Below, one piece after another: positions 12,010 to 23,900 of a DNA stretch of 64,000 nucleotides. Origin of the DNA: Limonium bicolor (lineage: Eukaryota > Streptophyta > Magnoliopsida > Caryophyllales > Plumbaginaceae); NCBI GenBank assembly GCA_023374045.1, contig CM041778.1, positions 289,145,533 to 289,209,532 of the forward strand, given 5' to 3'. Each line of letters starts with the position of its first letter. The stretch's first letter is position 1. The translations under genes and the position numbers were made by a program. The notes under the pieces are model-generated. The model searched no databases, was not told the origin of the DNA, and saw only the letters and a list, made by a program, of their open reading frames with translations.

Positions 12010-13450
12010 TACTAGTTAGGGTTGAAAGCAAAATTAGTAGAAATGCATAACGAATATAATAGTTTATCATGGAAGCTCATGCATCTATTTCAAATACTTG
12101 AGCATCTACCACGGAAATTCTTTCATCCACAACATAAATCCATATTAAAGATAGCACAACAGACACAAGATGAGAATGAAGACATCACAACAAACACAAG
12201 ACAGGGATGAAGATAGCAAAAATCAAATACAGAATGTTATACTATGTTCACCACTTACGGTTACAAGCAAAATTACCTTGAATCAATCAGAACGAAGTGG
12301 AGTATTGCCAGTTAGGACACAATACGAGAATTTCAGACAATCTCAACTCATGGCAAAATTAGAGCTGCAAAATAGATCAGTATAAAAGAAAGAAAAAATA
12401 ATCTATCAAACAAAACTGTCCAAAAAATGATTCATTCTAACAATTCTACGAAGCAAACAATTCTATGAAGCAAAGGATATTGATCAACTAAACATGTTAC
12501 TAGATCCATAGCTGAAAGTTTATGGACGTTATACTATGTTCGCCAATTAGGGTTGCAAGCACAATTAGCTGAAACATGTTATACTATGTTCGCCAGTTAG
12601 GGTTGCTATTAACAGAATGTTACTATGTTTGCCAGTTACGATTACAAGCAAAATTACTTTAAATGAACTAGAACGAGGTGGAGGATCGCCAGTTAGGACA
12701 CAATATGAGAATGCTTAAGGACAGTCTCAACTCATAGCAAAATTAGGGCTGTAAAATAGAGTAGTACAGAAAAGAAAGAAAGAAAAAAATAATCTATCAG
12801 AAAAAACTGTCCAACAAATTATTCATTCTACCAATTCTACAAAGCAAAGGGTATTGAGCAAAAGCATGCTACTAGATCCTTAGCTGAAAGTTTATGGACT
12901 TTATACTATGTTTGCCAGTTAGGGTTGCAAGCAAAATTAGCTGAAACATGTTATACAATGTTCGCTAGTTAGGGTTGCAAGAAAAATTAGCAGAATGTTA
13001 CTATGTTTACCAGTTATGGTTACAAGCACAATTTCCTTGAATGAGTCAGAACAAGGTGGAGGATCACTAGTTAGGACACAATACGAGAATGCTTGACGAT
13101 AGTCTCAACTCATAGCAAAATTAGGGCTGCAAAATAGAGCAATACAGAAAAGAAAGAAAAAATGATCTATCAGAAAAAACTATCCAACAAATGATTCATT
13201 CTAACAATTCTACGAAGCAAACAATTCTATGATGTAAAGGATATTAAGGAATTAAACCTTTTACTAGATCCTTTGCTAAATGTTTATGGACATTATACTA
13301 TGTTCTACTATGTTTGCCAGTTAGGGTTGCAAGAAAAATTAATTAAAACATGTTATACTATGTTCGCTAGTTAGGGTTGCAAGCAAAATTAGCTGAAACA
13401 TGTTATACTATGTTCGTCAATTAGGGTTGCAAGAAAAATTAGTTGAAGCT
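12010..13450. repeat. Degenerate tandem array with TTAGGGTTGCAAG boxes
   Basis: Three related units of roughly 350-400 bp can be followed, at about 12230-12600, 12600-13000 and 13000-13450. Each contains the line ATACTATGTTCGCCAGTTAG, a GCAAAATTAG box, an AGAACGAAGTGGAG-type box, an AAAAGAAAGAAA purine stretch and CATTCTAACAATTCTACGAAG. Within units, the shorter TATGTTCGCCAGTTAGGGTT piece is further duplicated. Units differ by many substitutions and small indels, so the array is old. No coding content. Confidence 0.75.
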
Positions 13451-14639
13451 ACTCAGTTTCATGTTACTTTGATTTTTTCAGAGTGACGACTCAGCTAGAG
13501 GGAAAACTAGGACTGTTTTAACCTTCTAGGTTTCTATGATCTATCCTTTTCAATTTATTATATTCCTTGTTAAGTGAAATTTGGAATGCATATTTGTTGA
13601 CACTATTGTTGATTGACAAAGACAAGATGAATATAAGTTGTATAGTCTCGTGTCATATTGATGGGTTTCTTTTATTGGCACCCTGAGTATAGTTCTAGGA
13701 ACCAGATACCCTTTCAAATTACTTTAGCTTAGAAAGCCAATATTCTAAAGTAATGTGATTGTTCAAATCAGGAGGAGCCCAAACTGCTGAGTTATATCTC
13801 AATTTTCTTTCCTTTTGGACTAATTTGAACATTTTTTTTATTTCCTCCATATTGATGCTAGTGACACCCCAAAACATTCATCTGTCCACGATAAGAATTA
13901 TGCCATGAACTAGCAACCAGGTTATAAAGTAGCATAAGAAGAAGCATTTACTTCGTTGTACATGATGACTTAGCATCATATTTTTTTCATCTCATTATCA
14001 ACGATGTAAAGTCCATTGTATTCTTCCAACCACAAGTTGTGTGACGATTGTACCATGTTAGTGAGGTTGGGGTATTTGATTAAATGAAGAATATTATTAT
14101 AGTTTAGAGGATGTTATTTAACTTGGAGTTAAATATTAAAGAGAATATTTTAAGATATATTTGAAAGGCTAGGCGGGTGAAGGCGAGCGTAAAACATAAA
14201 TCCATAATGAAACATGTTATACTATGTTCGCGAGTTAGAGTCGTCACTCTTGCATCCACAGCATAAATCCATAATGAAGATAGTACAGCAGACACAAGAC
14301 GAGAATGAAGACAACACAACAAACACAAGACGGGAATGAAGATAACATGTTCTCTGATTAGAGTTAGGGTTGCAAGCAAAATTACCTTGTGGGAAAAAGA
14401 ACGAAGATGAGGTGGAGTGAACGTGGTCGTGGAGATCGGCGGAGGATCATGCAGTGGGTGCCGGTGGACCGGTGCTGGTGGCGTGATGGATGAACTGGCG
14501 TGAAGATGGGCGAATGAGTGAAGGTGGTGATTGGTGTAGTGAGGCACAACTCGCAAGTGAGCAGCAGGAGAAGAGCGGACTGACTGAGCCCTAAGGAAAA
14601 GTTGAAAAAAGGGAAAGTGAAAAAACGAGAATGTTATAT
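13451..14639. other. No gene seen; outlying array fragment at 14210-14400
   Basis: Mostly unassigned DNA. At about 14210-14380 the ATGTTATACTATGTTCGCGA and TTAGGGTTGCAAGCAAAATT boxes of the array reappear, next to a duplicated GACGAGAATGAAGA stretch. A 150-codon open frame on the minus strand (14104-14556) is rich in H, P, S and T, has no recognisable domain, and overlaps this repeat, so I do not call it a gene. Confidence 0.45.
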
Positions 14640-14808
14640 TACTAAAATAAATCGGTTAATCGGTTAACTGATTTTACAAAATTACAATCGATAACTGAAC
14701 CGAACTGTTATTTGTTAACCGAATAAACCAAAAATTTACAAAACGGTTTAAAATTTGGTTTTTTAACTGAAAAATTTTCACCGAACCGAATGCTCAGTCC
14801 TAACTGCA
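14640..14808. repeat. AT-rich MITE-like element with GGTTAACCGA motifs
   Basis: The stretch is built of CGGTTAATCGGTTAACTG, AACCGAACTG, GTTAACCGAATAAACC and ends ACCGAACCGAATGCTCAGTCC. Read on the minus strand this gives GGACTGAGCATTCGGTTCGG, resembling the end of a common plant non-autonomous DNA transposon type. I cannot pair both termini or find a target duplication. Confidence 0.4.
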
Positions 14809-15194
14809 GTCACCAACTCACCCCCTAAGTAACAAGAACACTAGTTGACTGCAACATAAAATCACACGGGTCTTTGCTCTCTTCAGTTAGCAAATCAATT
14901 AACAAGTATCACCATTGTAACATAAAATTGAAGGGGAGAAACTTGATAACCAGCACATTTAAACACAGCTCACACTAGCAGTACATACTAATTCTATTTT
15001 TTTAGAAAATCATTAAACATTAGATTAAAAGCATAATCTTACAATGTCCACGGTACATCATTAAGCCAAAAATTAACCCTCATTTACCTCTTATCAAGAT
15101 TAGCTAGCATATGAGCACTAATATTCTCATCCCTTGGCATATACTAAAAATACACTTGCTCAAAATCTATTAACATTAATGATAAACTATCTGG
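14809..15194. other. No gene seen
   Basis: Non-coding flank between the MITE-like element and the RNase H remnant. No repeat or ORF that I recognise. Confidence 0.45.
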
Positions 15195-15640
15195 CACTAA
15201 CTATGCATTACCTTGCACAACTCCAATACTATTTATATAATCAATATGAGTCTTGCAATATGAAAGAAAACATACACTCTTCCACCCTGCTCGCCTAGCA
15301 CAATTGACGCCTAGCTCCAAAGCTTTAGCTTCCACCTTCCCCGAAGAATCAGCCATGATACCACCCTTGATAGCAGCTCCAACCACAACACCGCATGTAT
15401 CTTTGCAACGGACCCTCAATCCAAAAGAAGTAGATATGCAGCCAGTAGCGGATCCAGGAACTTTATTTCACGCGGCGGGGGGGGGGGGGGGGGGCTGTGG
15501 CAGCCCGCCTCTCGATCCGCCCCTGTGTGTAGCTACCATCAACAAAAGCATATACCCCACTTCAGAACTCCCCTGTCCTGACTTCCAACCAAGCTCATGT
15601 GCGCCACTTGCAGATCAAGCTAGGGATTAAAAGTTATTTT
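15195..15640 (-). pseudogene. RNase H-like domain remnant (RVT_3 type, probably from a LINE)
   Basis: On the minus strand an AFVDGSY motif (about 15527-15547) holds what would be the first catalytic Asp. After an 83-bp insertion comes GLRVRCKDTCGVVVGAAIKG, then KVEAKALELGVNCARRAGWKSVCF (codons about 15350-15280), where the EAKAL segment aligns with the second catalytic Glu region. This is the layout of the RNase H domain at the end of plant LINE ORF2 proteins and of related host RVT_3 proteins. The insertion and the isolated position make it a fossil. LINE origin is inferred; it lies opposite in strand to the LINE fragment at 17401-18900. Confidence 0.5.
15443..15525. mobile_element. 83-bp hAT-like MITE with an 18-base G run
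   Basis: The left end CAGTAGCGGATC and the inverted right end GATCCGCCCCTG match at 10 of 12 bases. Flanking octamers TATGCAGC (15435-15442) and TGTGTAGC (15526-15533) match at 6 of 8, as expected for an aged 8-bp hAT target duplication. The centre holds 18 consecutive G (15477-15494). It interrupts the RNase H remnant just after its DGSY motif. Confidence 0.5.
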
Positions 15641-15679
15641 CCTAAATTATGTTTTTGAGTCACGGGAACCAAAAGGAAC

Positions 15680-17400
15680 TGTGAGCCTCGATTTTAAACC
15701 CTATCCTGTGTTGATTAAAGCTGATTAGGATCTAACCGGGTTTTAGGTCCACTTATAACCTAAGATTAATAACTATGTCATATAACACAAATTATTAAAA
15801 CCTAAGCTAGCTCACTGGAACCTATTATGAGTCGCCACCTAATTTTAACCTAGATCAAATTAGGAAAGGAGAGTTCGGGTTCGGGGGCTTGGTATTCGAC
15901 TTATTTAGGGTTCAAATTACTTTATTACCCTTCCTAGGTCGCTTTTCCTCTACTTGGTTTATTTACGGCTTTCTACAAAGTTGCTTTTAACCTAGGTGCG
16001 CGCTTCTGTTTTTTTTATTTTTTAACGTTTTTTGACAGAAAATTAAAGGGAAACTGAAAGTTACCTAGACTAGGGTTTCGGAGGCAGAATTAGGTCAAAT
16101 TTTAATTATGTCTGTAGCCATGGACCTAATGTCCGTAACCACGGACCCTAGTTAACCTATGTGAAAATAAAAGTCGAATTAAACAGAAAACAAAAATTTG
16201 AAAAGTCCGGGGCCACGGACAGGATGTCCGCAGGCCCGGACATAGTTTAGCAAAACCTTAAATTTTAAAATTTTAAAATCCTGCTGCCGTCTGTGGGTGT
16301 CCGTGGTCCCGGACCATAGGTCCGAGATCCCGGAAAACCCACGGACGGGGGTTTTATGGTGGTTCCCGAAGGTGTTTTCGGCTCAAAATTTATGCACGTG
16401 TAGCCTGAAAGATGTACAATATGTTAGTAATTGAAAGATCGCAGTTTGAAGTCGAATTATGTACGAAACGTGATAAACAAGTAACAAGGCAGAAGCAAAA
16501 GTAATTAGCTATACAGAAGCCGAAAAGGGTTGGTTTGAGCCCAAAATTTAGCAGAGAGTTAATGAGGTTGTGGGGAGTTAGAAAAGTAGAGTTAAACCTG
16601 TTTTACCTTCAGATTGTGGTGTTCCATCACGTCGGGATTCTTCGGTGGCCTCGTTGATGGCGGATCCGGAAGAACTTCGAACCCAGCTTCTGACTCCTTG
16701 TTGTTCTTCATGTTTTGGTGCTGTTTTGGTGAGGGTTTGATGATGGATTATGTTGTGGGAGTTGAAAAATGTGTTTTGGTGTTGATTTTGGTGAGATTTC
16801 GGTTTTGATTGTGGCTCTGAAGTTCAAAACGTGAAGAGAGAGAGACGGCTGCCTTCTTTGAGAGTCTAGGGTTCTTGAGGTTCTGATTTGATCATGGGAT
16901 AAGGTACCTTATATAGGCTTCCTTAAAGATAGAAAAATCCGGTAAAAACCGAGATTTACCGACGTTTTAGCTCAAGGGCTTCCAAAAGGAATTTGATTAT
17001 AAAATTTTACACATGGATAAAGGATGATATTTCTGTTTTTTCTAAAGTGGAATCGAATTTTTTGGATATTGGAATATTTTTAAATTCAATTTCTCGTCAG
17101 ATTCAATCTGAAATTGCTAGAAAATTATTGGAAATTCGAAAAATCAAAATTCCAACGCCATTATGCTTAAAATGTCATCCTTTATCATGGGTTAAAATTT
17201 CAAAGCATTTTGAATTGATTGACTCTTCTTTGGAGGAGAGAGAAAGCCTATATGGGGGCTTAGGAGCCTTGAAAAATTAAAAATGCCCTGGGATGACTAA
17301 GCTGTCCCTAGTACTCTGAAATGTGCCGATCGGACTGGGAACCTTGCTACTAGCCTATTAGTGGAGACTCTCTTCGGGGGGGTTGAATTTGGGTATAACA
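15680..17400 (-). mobile_element. Solo LTR of the Tat-lineage (Retand-like) family
   Basis: The 1.72 kb block opens with TGTGAGCCTCG and closes with GGGTATAACA. It is flanked by perfect 5-bp duplications GGAAC at 15675-15679 and 17401-17405. Two further copies bound the element at 31529-58452, which shows that the family runs on the minus strand (LTR start TGTTATACCC). A solo LTR arises by recombination between the two LTRs of a full element. It contains a cluster of GTCCG/CGGAC palindromes at 16100-16350. ORFs inside it reflect LTR sequence, not genes. Confidence 0.9.
16100..16350. repeat. GTCCG/CGGAC palindrome cluster in the solo LTR
   Basis: Repeated short inverted pairs such as GTCCGTAACCACGGAC, GTCCGGGGCCACGGAC, GTCCGCAGGCCCGGAC and GTCCGTGGTCCCGGAC. 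Homologous clusters occur at 31960-32230 and 57100-57365 in the sister LTRs. Stem ends are conserved while the centres vary. Confidence 0.75.
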
Positions 17401-18900
17401 GGAACCTACCAAATGATGTCATAGTGGAAGACGAGTTGAAGGTTCAGTTCATAGCCATCGGTAATAATTGGTGACTTGCCAAGTGAGTATTTAGCCTCCC
17501 CTTAGGGACCAACCTCAACATCTGGAGACATGGATACCGGTCAATAAGAAAATAGAAGAAACTGAGCAGCTAAAAGGCCTCTTTGTTGTCACAGGCAGGA
17601 AACTTGGTACTCATTCGCTTTATACTAGAAAGTATTCCTATATATATGAGCATGTTTCGAATACCAAAGCAGATAGTAGCTAAGATTAATGCAATCCAAA
17701 GGAATTTTTTGTGTAAACCATGGGAATGGTAAAGGAATTTCGTTAATGAATTGGAATTCCTTGACAAACCGAAGAAGCTGGTAGCTTGGGCCTATGTGAC
17801 ATTGAACAAAGGAAACGGGGCTCTAATGCTGAAGTGGTGGAAGTACCAGTTGGATGGGTCAAAGCTGGGGAAGGTTATAGCAACGGCCTATGATAAGGAC
17901 ATTTACTTGCCCATTACAAATTCATCCTGGGAAGCATTGTCAAGGGCTGGAATATGGAATCTATAGTAACTATAAGGTCTTGGAGTTCGAAGGTACATGA
18001 AAACCTTGTCCAAAAATCTCGGTGGGTAGTGAAAAATGGTGAAAGGCCAGATTCTGGCTTGACCCATGGACTGGTGAGTTCACCGTGCAAGCAAGTTCCC
18101 AAGGCTATTCTCAGTGAGCAATTCAAAAACTGCTCGAAGAGCTGAGATTGGAATGTGGACAGGAGCTAGTTGGCAGTGGAACTTGAATTGGCGAAGAGAA
18201 CTCTTGAATACAAAGTAGAAGAGGTTGTCTAGCTACTTCGAATACTTGACGAAGTTGAATTTGTATATAGCAATGGTGAGGACCGATTGGTATGGCTTAT
18301 AGGGAAAAAGAGTGAGTTCTTGGTTTGGTTACTGTTATAAAGAGGTAATGAGCGTGAGCTACACTTCTCCAACCGTCCCAGCATAAGTTCATACTGTGCA
18401 AATTGGCTCCCTCAAGAGTTGAAACTTCTAAGAGGTTTTTACTGAACAAAAAGCTAGTTACCAGTGATAGACTATTTGGAATGAACTTGGTCACTCTTGA
18501 TGGTACGCTATGTCCTGTATGTCGCAGGGCGATACGGCGGTGAATCACCTCTTTCTACAATGCAGGAAACTCTGAATCTCTGGCGTGTGCTGCTCCAATG
18601 GTGGGGAGTGGACCACGACATAGGCATAGAAGTGTAGGAAAGTCTTACAAATTGGTGTGATCAATACCCGAATGTCCGGGCTAGGAGGATGTGGAGGCCA
18701 CATTCCTTCATACGTACAACATCTGATTCGCCAGAAACAAATTAGTGTATGAGATGAGAAAATTAACAGGGCATCAGTAGCATGTCAACAATGATTAGGT
18801 GCTAGAATAGATCAAAAAAGGAAGCAGTGTGGCATGGTCTAGCATCAGCTATGGTCTACGCCTCGAATTTGAAAGATCTATTGTAATTTTTCCATTGTAC
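17401..18900 (+). pseudogene. LINE (L1-type) ORF2 fragment: RT C-terminus and zf-RVT
   Basis: Translated pieces at about 17620-17900 read SIPIYMSMFRIPKQIVAKIN, IQRNFLCK and, in the next frame, KPKKLVAWAYVTLNKGNGAL followed by LMLKWWKYQ. This matches the region after the RT core in plant non-LTR retrotransposons. At 18420-18600 come KRFLLNKKLVTSDRLFGMNL, CPVC (about 18508), HLFLQC and LWRVLLQWWGVDH, the zf-RVT zinc-binding module. Stops and frame changes are frequent. The upstream RT core is missing, and the solo LTR abuts its left side. The right boundary is approximate, after a T-rich run near 18900. Confidence 0.7.
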
Positions 18901-20911
18901 TAAGTTTTTTTAGTCTTGCTTTGTTTCTCTGGCATGAACAATCAGCTGTATAACCATCATGGTTACACCATACTTTGTTAGCCCTTGATAATAAAAAACA
19001 GTAGAAGAAATCCCATGATAAAGCGCTCCGGAGAGCACAACAAACTCCTTGTCAAGTTGAAATTTCTCGGAGAGAGGTTGCACCATCTTGCAAACTTTGA
19101 TATCCGGGTGAGGCAATAGAGACGGATCATCGGTCTGAATTCAATCCACTAACCTCCACACTCTTCATTCCAGCTTGCCACGTTGAATTACGTACTTTGT
19201 ATGATTTACTGTTGCACTCACGTCATAGTTCATATGTATAAAAAACAGTTGCACCATCACAACATTAGCTTCCTTCCTTCAAGTGTAATATGTATCTTTT
19301 GTTTTCCATAGATAGAATTAAGCACCTCTTTTTCCATGACCTGCATTTCTCTTCTTTTTTTTTCTTTTTTTCTATGCTTACACCTAAAATCACAATCGGT
19401 ATCATATTAAAAACTTTTAGATTTTTCACCCACATTTTTTTTGAGTAAACACGACTTAACTTCATATTAGCAAAATAAGAAAGGTTTAGAGATTACAGAC
19501 ATATAAGCAAAACCTATGATAGAGGTTTGAATAGAAGGAAACATCCTTCCATCCCAACTTGAAAGAGATCCAAAATATGTAGCTCAAAAGATTCACCAAC
19601 ACTAAGTGAACACGAGACAAGCTTAACTCCACAAAAGTAATAAAAGAGCTCCTTCTACCGATAAATATTCCAAGTGAAGTGATATCCGTCACGCAAGTCT
19701 TCCTTTTCACACCCCATCATGAGAGAATCTTGCTGAAAGACTCGAGAGCTAGATCATACCACATGCTATGGCTACCCATCAAAAAGACAAGCTCCCAGCA
19801 TTTGACGAGTTATGATATAGGTAAAAGCACTTTAACCGTGCTGGTATAGAGACTATGGTAATCCAAACCAAAGATCATCATGCACAAAGGAGGAGCCAGT
19901 ATTGAAGTAGCAATCTCCCCAAACGGCCTGGACCATGAGATAGTCCAAGCTCAAGAATCTTGAAGGAACCACGACAACATCTAACACGCTATCTTCACCA
20001 TCATACACAGTAGTAAGGTCTAAACTCTTTCTAAGAAGAACCCGATCCATACGAAACAAATGCAATGGCTACCCACCACAACGACAAGCTCAGCAATTTG
20101 AATTGTATCGATACTGAGCAACTTCACCAAATAGGTGTTAGAGCTTCTCCAATTTGAATTTAGATGACAACCACCACAAGCTAACCAAACTGTCACCAAC
20201 CATCTCCAAATAGCCCACCTAACATACTTTGTGACCTCAAACTAACCAAAAACAGTGGGGGTAACTTGAACAGTCGAGGAAACAACTTAGAGCAAGACTG
20301 GACCAATCCAAAGCTAAAGTTGTAGAGCCTGAAGAGTCGGGAAACAACTGACCATGAGGATGCAGTTGTAAACCAAAAACAACAAAAGTAGATCCTCATA
20401 AAAGAACTAAGACAACACTAGTGAACTTGCACCACTCAACATTCAGATCTTGATGCTTAGGAAACATAGTAAAACCCATATAACTGATATCAAGAAACGA
20501 GAATTACATAGCGGAGACACCTTCAGGACCACAAGCACTGCACCCAAGTCGTCTACAAACTTGAGAGAACCAGGAAAGAGGTTAAGGAACCCTAACCAGA
20601 AAAAACTCACAATGACTAGACTCATTCCAACCCCAATCCAAATTCAATCCAGAAACTTTACAACCACTCAAAAAAAATTCCATGCACTTCGTAAAAGATT
20701 AAAGGAACCCTAAGATATTGATTGGTGAACAACTCCAATCGAGAAATGCACACCGCAGGACCAACAATAGCCAGAGCTAACAACACCAGATACACCACAG
20801 TCGAAACAAATGGCGAAATCAACCAAAATCGTGGAAACACCTAAACAAGTAGCAAGACCTAAGCCAGGATTGAATCAAAACAACTCGACGCAGAGAGATA
20901 CGAATGGGAAG
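18901..20911. other. Unassigned repetitive-looking DNA
   Basis: About 2 kb without a recognisable gene. Two similar stretches, ATGCTATGGCTACCCA (19763) and ATGCAATGGCTACCCACCA (20058), each followed by a GACAAGCTC box, suggest a degraded internal duplication. Short minus-strand frames exist, but I recognise none. Confidence 0.45.
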
Positions 20912-23900
20912 TGAAATACCCCAAACCTGTTATATGTTGTTTAAATATTATTATGATAATTAAGGCTAAATATGCCGTATAAACATAGTAAACAATTTAA
21001 ACATAGAAAACATAAATAAATACCTTAAGGACAATATGGCAAAAATGTGCTCTAAGCTTGGGAAGTTTGGTTGAGACCTCATAAGCTTACCAAGACCTAT
21101 TTACATGTTTAATGGACATATTAAATCCAATTACCAAAGAAAACCAAGCTTGAAAACAAGTTAAAACCAAAATGTGCTTTAAGGAGCCTTAAGCACATTT
21201 TTGAAAAATTGTCTTGTAATGGGTTTGAATGGCTAAATGGCCATCATTACACTTTAAACATGTGTACTACTTAGTATCACATTAGGAAGTCTAATCAATG
21301 GGAATCAAAAATTTCACAAATTATGGCCTTGTTTAGTGAATAGTAACCAAATAGTGCTAGTTTAAGACTTTAGTCAATGAAAGTTAATTAGATGGTCAAA
21401 AAATACCATAAAACACCCATTTGACTAAGGGGGGGGGTTTCCAGTGTGACTCACCACACTTACTTAATAAATAATGAAGAAAGCAAAAGTAAGTAAAACA
21501 CATTATTCACCTTTTTACTTAAATACTTTCAAAACTTTACCTCTCTCTTATTTCTTCTTCTTCTCATTCCCACCGTCTCCAACCTGTATTCTCTCTTCTC
21601 CACGTTTTATACAGTTCACACACAATACTCCATCTTCAACCTCTTATATCTCCTAGCTCCATTTACCAAATCAAAAACCAAGACCACCATTCTTAGTCTT
21701 CCAAGCTCTTCAACTCTATCTTTTCAAAACTTCAAACCACCAATTCGGTGCCAAGAAGAAATACCATGGGAGGAGCTTGAGCTAATCTTTTTGCTCCTTG
21801 TTGATCACCTTTGCTTCAAGGTAAGGAAAAACCAAAGAAAACTCCATTTTCCTATTGTTTTGATGTTGACCGAAAATCACCATTGATGGTGTCCCTTGTC
21901 TTGCTTTTTTTCTAGCTTCATTTTAATTTCAAGGGCTGGTGGAGTCCTCTCTGCCACTTATTCAAACTCTCTTCCATTTTCCAAGGTAAACAACTATCTT
22001 AATGCTTTAAGATAATATATAACTTAGGGGTATAATGAGTTTGAGCATGAAGCTTGAATGCTCATTACATTGCTTTGTATATTGATTAGACGTTGACAAG
22101 CAATCAAAGTCCTTGCCGGGTTTAAAATTAAAGAGGGAGCAACGAGAAATAGTGAGAAAGTTGTGAAGGAAAAGAAAGTAAATTGCGCTAACAATATGTA
22201 GTTGAGCATTAGGAAAAATGAGCTTATGTGTTTATTAAACTACTTAAGGAGCTAATGGTAATGAGTTAGTAAAATGCTCTCAGGAGATTTAAGGGCATAG
22301 TGGTGTAGTAGTATTTGCAGGTCAAGGCAATATACATGGGAAATTACCGTGTTTATGGTTTATGCAATTTAAGGCCTAAGAGCCATGTTATTTAAGGGCC
22401 TAAGTGCAAGCAATTTAAATTATGCATATTGTGATGTAGTGTTATATGGGTGAAGTTTGGTATAGAATGTTCTTGGTGGATTAAGTGTTCTTGGATGTTT
22501 AATGGTGTGAAACAATGTGTTTTGGTGTAACAATGTGCTAGTGGAAACCCATGTCCAAATTTGGGATAATGTACAAGAGGTTCTAAGTGTTTAAAAATGA
22601 GGTTTTGGTGAACAGGAAGTGTTAGAAATCAATGAGTGTTTTGGGATTACATCAAAGTCATGGTGAGATTGTGTTTAGGATTAATGCAAGTGTGGGAACA
22701 ATGAGGAAGTAAGTGTTGTATGAAGAGATGTAAATTGTGGAGAAATTCAAGGTGTGCATAAGGAGTTTTGGTTGGTAAGAAAAGAATTGGAGATGATGTT
22801 ATAGAGGTGAGGAATACACTTTGGGCTAGTTGTTATCATAGGTGTGGAAACCCTAAGGAACTTAAAAAAATATATCACAAGGTTGGTGAATTTTGCAAGA
22901 ATTGAGTGATGGATTAGACAAGGAATTAGAAGAGGTTTGAGGTGCCGAATTAGTGTTAAAACCATGTTAGGATTTATGAGAAACATTAGGAGAAGGTTTG
23001 GCTTGGTTTGGGGAGGTTGAAAAGTGGCTGAAAAAAATAATGTTCTGGACTAATCTGGAGTGGTCCGGGTTGTAAAAGTACCTAAACCCGGACCACCCCA
23101 AAACATACCCGAGAGTGCAATACTGTTATGTGGTCCGGGTTGTATCCTGGTACACAAACCCGGACCAGGTGAAAATAGGCAGAGAATATTGCGTTGATAT
23201 GGTCGGTTTGTAAACTCGGACACAACCCGGACCACCCTAAAAATGTTCCAGAGAGTGTTTTTAAGGATTTCCAGGTGGGGATTTGAATGTTAATGATAAT
23301 ATATGATTGTTAGGAGAAGTTGGTGAGTTTTAATGACCATTAGGAGGGGAATAAGTGTAGGTTAAGTGTGAACGTAAATGATATAACTATGTGAAGAAAT
23401 TAGCTAACTATAAGTCAAGTACGGTAATTAACCGACATTACTAAATGTGTATAGGAGTTGCATACGGTGGAAATCAATCGAAGCAGGGACCAAGGTATGG
23501 TTTTCTTGCAGTTTGTTGCCTACCGGTTTACACCGGCATGTGTGTTGTTTGTTTTTCTGTGTGTTTATGACCTTGTAAAACTTAAGTCATGAAATGAGTT
23601 TACAGTTGTTAATATTATTATCATGTTGGTAAGTTATGTCTCATTTCCCTTGTGTGTGTCTAACTAGACCTAAACACTTGCTTGTTGAGTTAACTTAGTA
23701 AGTTCCAATAATGGGACTTCTAACAAGTTCTATGGGGGAAGTGAGGAGTCCGGTCATTCCGGCCATGCGTGTGAGTATGGGAGTCGATGTCATAACCGGT
23801 TCGATTCTCTGTGTATGTTAAGGTTGTCTTCTCTTTTGGTTTTCAACCTTCCCTTTAGTTTAACCAAGGCTATTTTACTGACTCACGTCGGGCCACAGGG

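Noticed and set aside
14104..14556. 150-codon minus-strand ORF rich in H, P and T
   Set aside because: Low-complexity composition, overlaps an outlying repeat fragment, no domain.
16993..17280. ORF with IKIPTPLCLKCHPLSWVKIS conserved at 33025 and 58145
   Set aside because: Conserved only because all three are copies of one LTR; it is antisense to the element and has no known domain.
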